A stretch of 29,558 nt of DNA from Polaromonas sp. UBA5171 (GTDB lineage: Bacteria; Pseudomonadota; Gammaproteobacteria; Burkholderiales; Burkholderiaceae_C): NCBI GenBank assembly GCA_002413395.1, contig DHWX01000016.1, forward strand, positions 31,821-61,378. Direction: 5' to 3'. Shown here piece after piece: positions 1 to 7,725 of this stretch. Numbering within the stretch: position 1 is the first letter of the stretch; every line of letters begins with the position of its first letter. A model generated the notes under the pieces. The model searched no databases. It saw only the letters and a program-made list of their open reading frames with translations, and was not told the DNA's origin. The position numbers and the translations under genes are program-made.

Positions 1-572
1 GGGCCGTAGTTGTTGGAGCAGTTGGTGGTGAGCACCGGCAGGCCATAGGTGTGGTGGTAGGCGCGCACCAGGTGGTCGCTGGCAGCTTTGCTGGCCGAGT
101 AGGGGCTGTTGGGCTCATAGCGGTGGGCCTCGGTAAAAGCGGCTTCGTCTTTGGCCAGACTGCCATAGACCTCGTCGGTGCTGACATGCAGGAAGCGAAA
201 GTCTTGCCTGGCTTGGTCTTGCCGCGCGCTCCAATAGGCGCGCACCGCTTCCAGCAGGTGGAAGGTGCCGACGATGTTGGTCTGGATGAAGTCTTCCGGG
301 CCGTGGATGGAGCGGTCCACATGGCTCTCGGCGGCGAAATTGATGATGGCGCGCGGCTGGTGCCGGGCGAGCAGGCTGGCCACCAGGGCGGAGTCGCCAA
401 TGTTGCCTTGCACAAAAAGATGCCGATCATCGCCAGCCAGCGAGGCGAGGTTTTCGCGATTGCCGGCGTAGGTCAGCAAGTCGAGGTTAACGACCGCTTC
501 GGCGGATTGCGCCAGCCAGTCCAATACAAAATTGGCACCGATAAAGCCGGCACCGCCTGTGACCAAAATCAT
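1..572 (-). CDS. rfbB: dTDP-glucose 4,6-dehydratase, N-terminal part (runs off left edge)
   Basis: RmlB/RfbB converts dTDP-glucose to dTDP-4-keto-6-deoxyglucose, the second step of dTDP-L-rhamnose and related deoxysugar synthesis, in the cytoplasm. About 190 residues are visible from an ATG at 572. The NAD-binding glycine motif GGAGFIG lies at residues 6-12, the TDEVYG catalytic-region motif at 132-137, and the YSASK (YxxxK) catalytic pair at Y158/K162. The sequence then reaches the conserved NCSNNYGP stretch at the window edge. These are signature motifs of the extended SDR family and specifically of RmlB. The C-terminal substrate-binding half is outside the window. The next gene upstream on the same strand is a GT2 glycosyltransferase ending 97 bp away, so both may be one operon, with rmlD/A/C probably further left. 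CDP- or UDP-sugar dehydratases are less likely. Confidence 0.95.
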   Translation of the reverse strand, partial: MILVTGGAGFIGANFVLDWLAQSAEAVVNLDLLTYAGNRENLASLAGDDRHLFVQGNIGDSALVASLLARHQPRAIINFAAESHVDRSIHGPEDFIQTNIVGTFHLLEAVRAYWSARQDQARQDFRFLHVSTDEVYGSLAKDEAAFTEAHRYEPNSPYSASKAASDHLVRAYHHTYGLPVLTTNCSNNYG

Positions 573-669
573 TTTTAATACCTGAATTGCTTATTTTTTA
601 GCCTGCTGCATAAATGGCGAACAGGAAAGTTTGAATTTGCAGGCTGCCAGACCCCAAAACCTGCAGATT

Positions 670-1782
670 CTACCTGCCGGGGGGGCTGTCATTTCGGAAA
701 CGGTTCCGCCATTCAGAGAGCACCACCCCGGCATAACCGGCGCGGTAAAACCGTTTGCTCACTGCTTTTGCAAGGACGGATGGGGCCACCCGCGCTGCAA
801 TTTGAAACCGGGCGCGTTCCCGAAGCATGGCAGGCAACTGCCTGAAGGCGTCGCGATACAACACCAGCACCACGCCGGGCCGCCCGGAGAGGGTTTGTCG
901 GGCGACCGTCAGCAGGTGGGCCAGTAGCAGCCAGGGGGAATTCCTGATCAAAAGCGACGCAGGAATCAGCTTCCAGTGCATCCAGATGGCGTTGCGCAGG
1001 CCGTGGTAGGCGATGAAGGTGTGGTGCCTGGCGCGGCTGCTGGCTTGCCCCTCGTGCAGGGCCACCAGCTGGTCCACGTAGGCGGGCCGGTAGCCCAGCA
1101 GGTTGGCGCGCAGCACCAGGTCGGTGTCTTCGCAGTAGCAAAAGAAACGTGCGTCAAAGCAGTAGCCGCTGGTGGCTTTAATGTCTTGCACGAAGGCGCG
1201 GGTCATCAGGCAGCAGCCACCCGTGGGGCCCAGGTAGGGGTCTTGGGTGTCCTTGCGGTCGGCCGGCATCAAGCTGGCATACAGGGTAATGCCCAGGGTG
1301 TCGATTTCTTCCGGGTGGTTGAGCTTGTGCATGCGGCCACCCGACATGCCAGCCGGGCCGCTGCTGGAGCGCAAGGCGCCGCGCAGCAGGTGGACCAGCG
1401 CGGGTTGCGCTACCGCGTCATTGTTGAGCAATCCGATGTAATTGCAGTTGGGGATGGCCAGCAGCTGGTCAATCAGAAAATTGCTGCCAGCGGCAAAACC
1501 CAGGTTGGTGCTGCTGCGAAAGAGCTGGATATGGCTTTGCGCGGCGCTCCCGAGGCCGCGTAGCAGGGTGTCAAAGTCTGGTTCGGCAGACCCGTTGTCA
1601 AGTACCAGAATCCATGCCGGTGGTTCGGTGCATTGGGTCAAAGACGCGACGCAGCGCAGGGTTTGGGCCGCCGTGTTGTAGTTGATGACGGTGTAACCGA
1701 CATCATGGTCGCTGCTTATGAATTCAGTCGCTGGCAAATGGCGGATCAGCTCAGGCGGAGAACTCGCCAGTGGGGTGTTCAT
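670..1782 (-). CDS. GT2 family glycosyltransferase, rhamnosyltransferase-like
   Basis: A 370-residue GT-A fold glycosyltransferase that should transfer a nucleotide-activated sugar to a growing surface glycan on the cytoplasmic side of the membrane. After about 28 non-homologous residues comes the start strand YTVINYNT. The nucleotide-site LDNGS follows near residue 61, the NLGFAAGSN stretch near 93, and NND (DxD-like) at 120-122. FFCYCEDTDLVLR, with the ED pair at 218-219, is the acceptor-side motif typical of the WbbL/rhamnosyltransferase subgroup. The C-terminal third is hydrophobic and basic, suggesting membrane association. The neighbouring rfbB makes dTDP-rhamnose a likely donor (inference). 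There is no usable alternative start codon nearby. A TATAAT hexamer lies only 6 nt upstream of the ATG, and no Shine-Dalgarno is evident. Confidence 0.88.
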   Translation of the reverse strand: MNTPLASSPPELIRHLPATEFISSDHDVGYTVINYNTAAQTLRCVASLTQCTEPPAWILVLDNGSAEPDFDTLLRGLGSAAQSHIQLFRSSTNLGFAAGSNFLIDQLLAIPNCNYIGLLNNDAVAQPALVHLLRGALRSSSGPAGMSGGRMHKLNHPEEIDTLGITLYASLMPADRKDTQDPYLGPTGGCCLMTRAFVQDIKATSGYCFDARFFCYCEDTDLVLRANLLGYRPAYVDQLVALHEGQASSRARHHTFIAYHGLRNAIWMHWKLIPASLLIRNSPWLLLAHLLTVARQTLSGRPGVVLVLYRDAFRQLPAMLRERARFQIAARVAPSVLAKAVSKRFYRAGYAGVVLSEWRNRFRNDSPPGR

Positions 1783-1787
1783 GCGGC

Positions 1788-1793
1788 ATTATA
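1788..1793 (-). promoter_or_regulatory. Perfect -10 hexamer just upstream of the GT2 gene
   Basis: Read on the minus strand this is TATAAT, ending 6 nt before the ATG at 1782. No good -35 is found 16-18 nt upstream (GAGTCT at 17 nt). If used, transcription would begin at or within a base or two of the start codon, giving a leaderless mRNA. A chance match in the AT-richer spacer is the main alternative. Confidence 0.3.
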
Positions 1794-1938
1794 AAGATTC
1801 ATGCCTTTTGAGACTCTGGCCCAAGTGTATATTGCGCAAGCAGCTATTGAATTTATAGTGAATAAGGCATTCACCTGGTCATAAACCCCGGTCATGGGTT
1901 CCCGCGCTGAATTAAGCGGACCCCAATTAAGCGCAGCC

Positions 1939-3786
1939 TCATGAGCGAGGTCGGGGCGGGGTGTTGGGTGAAACTTGCCAGCGCGCCAGGCACAGCAGAG
2001 TGGTGGTGATCATGTAGCGGGCTACGCTGAACCAGGAGTAGAAGATGCGGGATTTGCCGGTCTGGCGGGGGTTCATGCTGACGGGCACTTCGGCAATGCG
2101 CAAGCCGGCTTTGCGCAGTAAAAAGAGTACGCCGACGTCCTGGTAGTCGAGCAGGGTCGCTTCGCTGGCGGCGAGGAGTTCGATGGCCGGGCGGCTGTAG
2201 TAACGAAAGCCGGAGGTGAGGTCGCGCAGTTCAAAGCCGGCAATGGCGCGAAACCAGCGCCAGGCAATCCGGCGCAAGCGGCTGGCGCGTTCCAGGTGGG
2301 CGCCGATCACCACGTCAGCGTTGGCGCCACCTGTGAGCAGGGCGGGAATTTCTTGCACTTCGTGCTGGCCGTCGGCATCCATGGTGATGACGGCCCGGTA
2401 TCCACGGGCCAAGGCATGCCGAACACCCAGCTGCATGCCGCCCCACGCCCCCAGTGGCAGCACCGGGCGCACCACGGTGGCGCCAGCGCGGCGCGCAATG
2501 TTGCCGGTGTCGTCGCTGCTGTGATCGTCGATGACAAAAATATGCCGCCAGCCCGCTGCAATGAGGGTGCCGACAACCTGGCCTATGGTGGCGGCTTCGT
2601 CGCGAGCGGGTATGACGACCAGGATTGACGAGTTGTCGGTGCAGGGCCGCGATTCATTCTCGGAAATGAAGTATTCAGCTGCCAGGCTCAGAGCGCAGCC
2701 GGTCATGGAAAAGCGTTCATGCAAGGCTCGCCTGCCTTCGGCACCCCATTGTTTGAGCTTTTCAGGTTGAGCGCTCAGTTGCTCCAGCGCAATTCGCCAT
2801 GCAGGCGCGTCGCCGGGCGGCAGGTGGCAGAGGCCCGAGCCGCTGGACGATACCAGCCACGACATGCCAGAGCCAGGCAGGTTGCTGACGATGCAGGGTT
2901 TGGCGTGGGCCATGGCCTCAAGCAGGACGACGCCAAAGGCTTCGGTGCGTTCGATGGAGGCAAGACAAAAAGCATCGCAACTGGCCAGCAGCTGGTGTTT
3001 CACGTCTTCGCTGACTTCACCGAGCAGTTGCACGTTGGGTGTGGTGCCCGCCGGGGTGCTGCCTTTGACCAAGGCTTGCAAGCGGGTCATCGATTCACCT
3101 TGACCGGCAATGATGAGCTGCAGCTGGGGCGAGGCGCTGACCGCACGGATCAGCGTGTCAAAGCCCTTGTAATGCGCCAGGCGGCCCATCGAAAAGAGTT
3201 TGAGGCGGCCAGGCAGCCAGGGGAGTTCCCCATCTGCAAAACTTGGTAAATCGGTCTGGATGCCCAGTGGCACCACCACGCACTTGTATTGCCAGCGGTA
3301 CAGCGGCTCGCTGGCATACAGGTAGGGCAAGGACGTGGCGATGATGCGCTCGGCGCGATCCAGGATGGCTTGCTCAAACGGCCGGTACAGGATGTAGGCC
3401 AGGCGCAGGGCCAACCTGACCTCTGAGACGACGACATCTGAATGCCAATGCACCACCCATGGAATTTTGTAGGCACTGATCAGGGTCAAAGCCCAGAAAG
3501 CCGAAACATTGGGCATGTGCAGGTGCAGCACCTGGGGCCGGATGTCGTGAATGGCGCGCTTGAGTGCGGCCCTGAATCCCAGCGCAATGGGGGTGTAGAT
3601 CAAATGCAGCTGAACTGGCACACGGCGCAGCCACGGTGGGTCATCTGCCAGTGCCTGGCCATGCACGAGAGCGTGGCTGTCGATGCCCTGGGCGCGTTGG
3701 GTCTGCAGCAGGTCGGACAAAAAAGATTCCATGCCGCCGCGGTCGGGTGGGAAAAATTTGCCGATGTGAAGAACGCGCTGGGCCAT
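1939..3786 (-). CDS. Two-domain glycosyltransferase: GT4 fused to a DPM1-like GT2
   Basis: A 615-residue fusion of two glycosyltransferases of different folds. Residues 1-375 are GT4 (GT-B fold). They contain GKFFPPDRGGME at 9-20, MGRLAHYKGFD (phosphate-binding region) at 200-210, and the EX7E pair E282/E290 followed by AMAHAKP. Residues 386-600 are GT2 of the polyprenyl-phosphate-mannose-synthase/DPM1 type. They contain VVIPARDEA at 390-398, VIDDHSSDDT at 418-427, DAD (metal/nucleotide site) at 470-472, GFRYYSR at 526-532, and a conserved PRQTGKSR near 573-580. The C-terminus has a hydrophobic segment near 585-603. No stop or frameshift separates the domains. One polypeptide may add two residues in succession, or pair a transferase with a lipid-linked-sugar synthase. 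It is divergently transcribed from the large gene at 3887. Single-domain homologues of both halves are common. Confidence 0.87.
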   Translation of the reverse strand: MAQRVLHIGKFFPPDRGGMESFLSDLLQTQRAQGIDSHALVHGQALADDPPWLRRVPVQLHLIYTPIALGFRAALKRAIHDIRPQVLHLHMPNVSAFWALTLISAYKIPWVVHWHSDVVVSEVRLALRLAYILYRPFEQAILDRAERIIATSLPYLYASEPLYRWQYKCVVVPLGIQTDLPSFADGELPWLPGRLKLFSMGRLAHYKGFDTLIRAVSASPQLQLIIAGQGESMTRLQALVKGSTPAGTTPNVQLLGEVSEDVKHQLLASCDAFCLASIERTEAFGVVLLEAMAHAKPCIVSNLPGSGMSWLVSSSGSGLCHLPPGDAPAWRIALEQLSAQPEKLKQWGAEGRRALHERFSMTGCALSLAAEYFISENESRPCTDNSSILVVIPARDEAATIGQVVGTLIAAGWRHIFVIDDHSSDDTGNIARRAGATVVRPVLPLGAWGGMQLGVRHALARGYRAVITMDADGQHEVQEIPALLTGGANADVVIGAHLERASRLRRIAWRWFRAIAGFELRDLTSGFRYYSRPAIELLAASEATLLDYQDVGVLFLLRKAGLRIAEVPVSMNPRQTGKSRIFYSWFSVARYMITTTLLCLARWQVSPNTPPRPRS

Positions 3787-3856
3787 GGGTCTTGATGCTA
3801 CCTGAGTTTGTCAGAGATGCCGGGGAGGGCGCTGCACGCTGGCGCGCAGCTTCGAG

Positions 3857-3879
3857 CGACTGGCCCGTCAGGGGATAAT
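3857..3879 (+). promoter_or_regulatory. Weak promoter-like -10 in the divergent spacer
   Basis: GATAAT at 3874-3879 sits 7 nt before the ATG of the large glycosyltransferase gene. The preceding hexamer at the right distance (17 nt) is a poor TTCGAG. The spacer 3787-3886 must also hold the opposite-strand promoter for the GT4-GT2 gene, for which no clear hexamers are seen. Confidence 0.2.
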
Positions 3880-3886
3880 TGCGCCC

Positions 3887-6800
3887 ATGTCAAATGCAGA
3901 CGCATCATTCCACCTTTACCAGCGCACCGTGGACGGCGACACGCAGGACTCTTTGTCAGTCATTGCCAGCCTGATTGAGCCGGGACAAACCCTTCTGGAC
4001 CTGGGCATGGGCACCGGCGGCCTGGGGCAATTCCTGAGCCAGCGCCACGCCATTGTGGCCGATGGCGTCACCCTCAATCCGGCCGAGGCGGAGATCGCCC
4101 GCGCCTGGTACCGCCACGCCCTGGTGGCCGACCTGGACCGCGACGATCTCGGCGCCCTCTTTGGTGCGCAGCGTTACGACTGCATCGTCTGCGCCGACGT
4201 GCTGGAGCACCTCAAGGCGCCACAAAACATTCTGGCGCAATGCCAAGCCCTGCTCAAGCCCGGCGGGCGGCTGCTCACGTCGGTGCCCAATGCGGGCTAC
4301 TGCGGATTGGTGGCCGAACTCATTCAGGGCGATTTTCGCTACCGGTCCGAAGGCCTGCTTGATAGCACCCATCTGCGCTTTTTCACCCGCACCTCCCTGC
4401 AGCGGTTTTTTGACGAAAATGGCTGGACCACTCAGTCCATCAGGATCACCCAACGCGATTTGCCGGCGTCAGAATTTCGGGTGGCTTTTGACAGTCTGCC
4501 ACCGGCTGTGGCCCGCCACCTGCTGGCCCACCCAGATGCGCTGACTTACCAGTTCATCTCGGTTCTGCAGCCAGCCGATCCGGCGCATCAGCCCGCTGCC
4601 GGCCCAGCAACGGACGGCCGCCCCGCAGTTGAGTCCACAGGACCAGCCGTGGCCCTTTTTTCAGCCGAACTTCATTTGGCCATCCAGGGTCAGTACGATG
4701 AGGCCGCCAAACTCGTCAGTCCCGGCCGCATCGGCGACCCCCGGCAAACATTGGCCTTTGACATACCTGCCAGTCCACAGCCCTACAGCCACGTTCGGCT
4801 TGACCCGGCAGACCGCCCCGGTTTCTTCAGGCTGCACCACCTGCAGATCCGGTTCCCCGATGGCCAGCTGCTTTGGCAATGGCAAGCCGGGCAAGACCCA
4901 CTGGACCTGCTGGCCAATGCCCCCCAGCAGCAAATGCTGGTTTCGTCGCCATGGGAAATGTCGACCGGGGCCCTGTTGCTGCTGCTGGGTGACGACCCCT
5001 GGGTGGAACTGCCCCTTGACCACGGCTTGCTTCAACAAATAGCCCAAAGCGGCGCCAGACTGGAGGTCTGCGCCGGTTGGCCGATGTCGGCCGATTACTT
5101 GCAGGCCAGCACGGCGATCAACACCCTGCAGGCTACGCACCAGCAATCTTCGGCGTCACTTCACCAGGAAATCCAGCGCTTGAGTCAAGAGCATGCGCAG
5201 CTGGAGAACAGCCGGCTTGAGCTCCAGTCCCAGCTCGATAGTCTCAGCCACGCCACGCGTGAGGTGCAGAACGAAAAGCAGCAGCTGATCGACGAGCTGC
5301 GCTCTGCGCAGCGTGAACGCAACGTCTTTCTGGCACAGTTCAATCAAATCGCCCTGCACCTGCAAAGTATTGAACAGTCCACCCTGTTCCGCGCCACGCG
5401 GCCGTTGATCCGCATGAAAATGCGCCTTGACCGCCTGCTGGGCCGTGCCGCCAAAACGAACTACAGGCCTTCACTGAGTCCACAGACGCAACCTGTGCCC
5501 GTTCCGCCGCACCCGGTTGACATCATCGTCCCGGTTTACCGTGGGTTTGAAGACACCCGCATCTGCCTCGAATCGGTGCTTGCAGCCCCCTGCCAGACCG
5601 CCTGGCGGCTCATCGTCATCAACGACTGCAGCCCCGAGCCCGAAGTCACCGAATGGCTGCGCGTTTTTGCCCGGCGCGACCCGCGCATTGAGCTGCTGGA
5701 AAACCCCGAAAATCTTGGCTTTGTGGCCACCGTCAACCGCGGCATGGCCCTGAGCCAGGACAATGACGTGCTGCTGCTCAACAGCGACGCCGAAGTTGCC
5801 AATGACTGGCTCGACCGCCTCCAGCACGCGGCTTACAGCGGCCTGCGCGTGGCCAGCGTGACCCCGTTCTCCAACAATGCCACCATCTGCAGCTACCCCC
5901 GCTTCTGCCAGGCCAACGAGTTGCCCAGCGGCTACGACACCGCCAGCCTGGACCGCCTGTTTGCCCAGCATCTGGCCGGCCAGAGCGTGGAAGTCCCCAC
6001 CGGCGTGGGCTTTTGCATGTACATCCGGCGCGAGTGCCTGCAGACAGTCGGTTTTTTTGATGTCGACAACTTCGGCCAGGGCTATGGCGAGGAAAACGAC
6101 TTTTGCGTCCGTGCGCAACAGGCCGGCTGGACCCATCTGCACGCGCTGGACACTTTTGTGCGCCATGCCGGGGGCATCAGCTTTGGCGACTCCAAAAGCG
6201 CCCGCGAGCTCCAGGCCGTGGAGACCTTGCGCCGCCTGCATCCCCGCTACGACAGCGATGTGCACGCCTACGTGCAGCGCGACCCGGCGCGGCTGGCGCG
6301 GCTGTGCATCGACCTCGTCCGCATCACCACCCGCGGCCTCCCCGTCATTCTCAATGTGACCCACAACCGCGAAGGCGGCACCCTGCGCCATATCCAGGAG
6401 CTGGCCCAGCAACTGGGCGGCCAAGCCATATTTCTGAGCCTCGCACCCGCCGCCGGCGGGGTGGAGCTGCGGCTCGAAGGCCTGAGCGAGGCCCTGGTGC
6501 TGCGCTTCACATTGCCAGACGAACATTCCCGCCTGCTGCAAACCCTGCGTCAACTGCAAGTGGGCCATATTCATTACCACCACTTGCTGGGCCATGCGGC
6601 CGACATCGTTGAGCTGCCCGCCCAGCTTGGCGTCACTCACGACTTCACCGCGCACGACTACTACAGCTACTGCCCACAGATATCCCTGACCGACTACACC
6701 GACCGCTACTGTGGTGAACCAGGCATTGAACAATGCCGCCTGTGCCTCAAGCGCAACCCCGCCCCCGGCGGCGAAAGCATCGACAGCTGGCGCGCGCGCC

Positions 6801-7705
6801 ACGCCCGCCTGCTGAGCCAGGCGCGCTACCTCATCAGCCCCAGCGCTGATGCGGCACGGCGCTTTCAGCGCTATGTGCCCGCTGCCCGCATCCAGTTTGT
6901 CCCCCACGCTGCGCTGGATCTCCTGCCCGCCGTCCACCCCAAGCCCGCCCCCAGGCCCTTGCCCAGCGGCCAGCCGCTGAAAATAGTGGTGCTTGGCGCC
7001 TTAAGCAAGATCAAGGGCGCCGACACTCTGGAAGAGGTCGCCATGCTGGCCGCCCGCCTTGATATTCCGGTCGAATTTCATTTGCTCGGCTATGCTTACC
7101 GCAGCTTGGGCACCCAGCCAAAAACCCGGCTCACCGTGCATGGCGGCTATGAAGAAAAAGACTTGCCGCTGTTGCTGCAATGGCTGCAGCCCGACGCCGT
7201 GTGGTTCCCCGCCGTCTGGCCAGAGACCTACAGCTACACCCTCAGTGCCAGTCTGGAAAGCGGCCTGCCCATCATCGCCCCCAACCTCGGCGCATTTGCC
7301 GAACGCCTGCAAAACCGCGACTGGACCTGGCTGTGCGACTGGCAGCAGAGCGCCAGCCAGTGGCTCGAATTCTTCAACCATATTCGGCAACAGCACTTTT
7401 GCAGCGCTGTCGGCCCCGGCCCGATCCCTGCGGTGCCCCAAAGTGGCCATATCGAGATGTCAGTGCTCACTTATCGTGAAAACTATCTGGAATCGCTGCC
7501 GCGCCCCAGGGCACTCAACAGCCACGAGCTGATCGAACTGCAGCAGCAGATTGGCCCCAACCTGAAATACCCGGGCAGTACCGCCATCAAATCGGCCACA
7601 CTGCGCGCACTGGTGCGCCTGCGTACCAGCCGTGCGCTTTCACCCCTGGCCAGGGTTGTGCCCATGCACCTGCAAAGACGCGTCAAATCGTGGCTCGGCA
7701 ACTAA
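3887..7705 (+). CDS. Methyltransferase - coiled coil - GT2 - GT4 polysaccharide assembly protein
   Basis: A 1272-residue multidomain cytoplasmic protein. Residues ~1-225 are a class I SAM methyltransferase: LLDLGMGTGGLG near 36-47, ADVLEHL, PGGRLLTSVPN. Residues ~250-400 form a beta-rich region of unknown role, resembling segments seen in large glycosyltransferases. Residues ~410-500 are a charged, Leu/Gln-rich heptad region predicted to be a coiled coil. Residues ~543-785 are GT2: VDIIVPVYRGFEDT, NDCSPEPE, LLLNSDAEV (DxD-like), GEENDFCVRAQQAG. Residues ~815-1200 are GT4: NVTHNREGGTLRHI, a Cys pair CRLC, LGALSKIKGADT, WPETYSYTLS. The second Glu of the EX7E motif is replaced: E1113 is present, but the +8 position is A1121. 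Methyltransferase plus coiled coil recalls WbdD-type chain terminators. The two GT domains could extend or cap the same chain (inference). It ends 20 nt before the next gene's preferred start. Confidence 0.88.
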   Translation: MSNADASFHLYQRTVDGDTQDSLSVIASLIEPGQTLLDLGMGTGGLGQFLSQRHAIVADGVTLNPAEAEIARAWYRHALVADLDRDDLGALFGAQRYDCIVCADVLEHLKAPQNILAQCQALLKPGGRLLTSVPNAGYCGLVAELIQGDFRYRSEGLLDSTHLRFFTRTSLQRFFDENGWTTQSIRITQRDLPASEFRVAFDSLPPAVARHLLAHPDALTYQFISVLQPADPAHQPAAGPATDGRPAVESTGPAVALFSAELHLAIQGQYDEAAKLVSPGRIGDPRQTLAFDIPASPQPYSHVRLDPADRPGFFRLHHLQIRFPDGQLLWQWQAGQDPLDLLANAPQQQMLVSSPWEMSTGALLLLLGDDPWVELPLDHGLLQQIAQSGARLEVCAGWPMSADYLQASTAINTLQATHQQSSASLHQEIQRLSQEHAQLENSRLELQSQLDSLSHATREVQNEKQQLIDELRSAQRERNVFLAQFNQIALHLQSIEQSTLFRATRPLIRMKMRLDRLLGRAAKTNYRPSLSPQTQPVPVPPHPVDIIVPVYRGFEDTRICLESVLAAPCQTAWRLIVINDCSPEPEVTEWLRVFARRDPRIELLENPENLGFVATVNRGMALSQDNDVLLLNSDAEVANDWLDRLQHAAYSGLRVASVTPFSNNATICSYPRFCQANELPSGYDTASLDRLFAQHLAGQSVEVPTGVGFCMYIRRECLQTVGFFDVDNFGQGYGEENDFCVRAQQAGWTHLHALDTFVRHAGGISFGDSKSARELQAVETLRRLHPRYDSDVHAYVQRDPARLARLCIDLVRITTRGLPVILNVTHNREGGTLRHIQELAQQLGGQAIFLSLAPAAGGVELRLEGLSEALVLRFTLPDEHSRLLQTLRQLQVGHIHYHHLLGHAADIVELPAQLGVTHDFTAHDYYSYCPQISLTDYTDRYCGEPGIEQCRLCLKRNPAPGGESIDSWRARHARLLSQARYLISPSADAARRFQRYVPAARIQFVPHAALDLLPAVHPKPAPRPLPSGQPLKIVVLGALSKIKGADTLEEVAMLAARLDIPVEFHLLGYAYRSLGTQPKTRLTVHGGYEEKDLPLLLQWLQPDAVWFPAVWPETYSYTLSASLESGLPIIAPNLGAFAERLQNRDWTWLCDWQQSASQWLEFFNHIRQQHFCSAVGPGPIPAVPQSGHIEMSVLTYRENYLESLPRPRALNSHELIELQQQIGPNLKYPGSTAIKSATLRALVRLRTSRALSPLARVVPMHLQRRVKSWLGN

Positions 7706-7725
7706 AACCCCCTCAACACCCGCCC

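Noticed and set aside
600..645. 7-bp inverted repeat AGCCTGC/GCAGGCT in the spacer before rfbB, next to a T/A run
   Set aside because: The loop is 32 nt, and the T run lies on the wrong side for termination of the minus-strand transcript; probably chance.
5471..6937. Long 488-residue open frame on the minus strand opposite the large glycosyltransferase gene
   Set aside because: Its translation is Val/Gly/Ala/Gln-rich with no recognisable domain. The plus strand of the same DNA encodes clear GT2 and GT4 motifs. It is a high-GC shadow frame.
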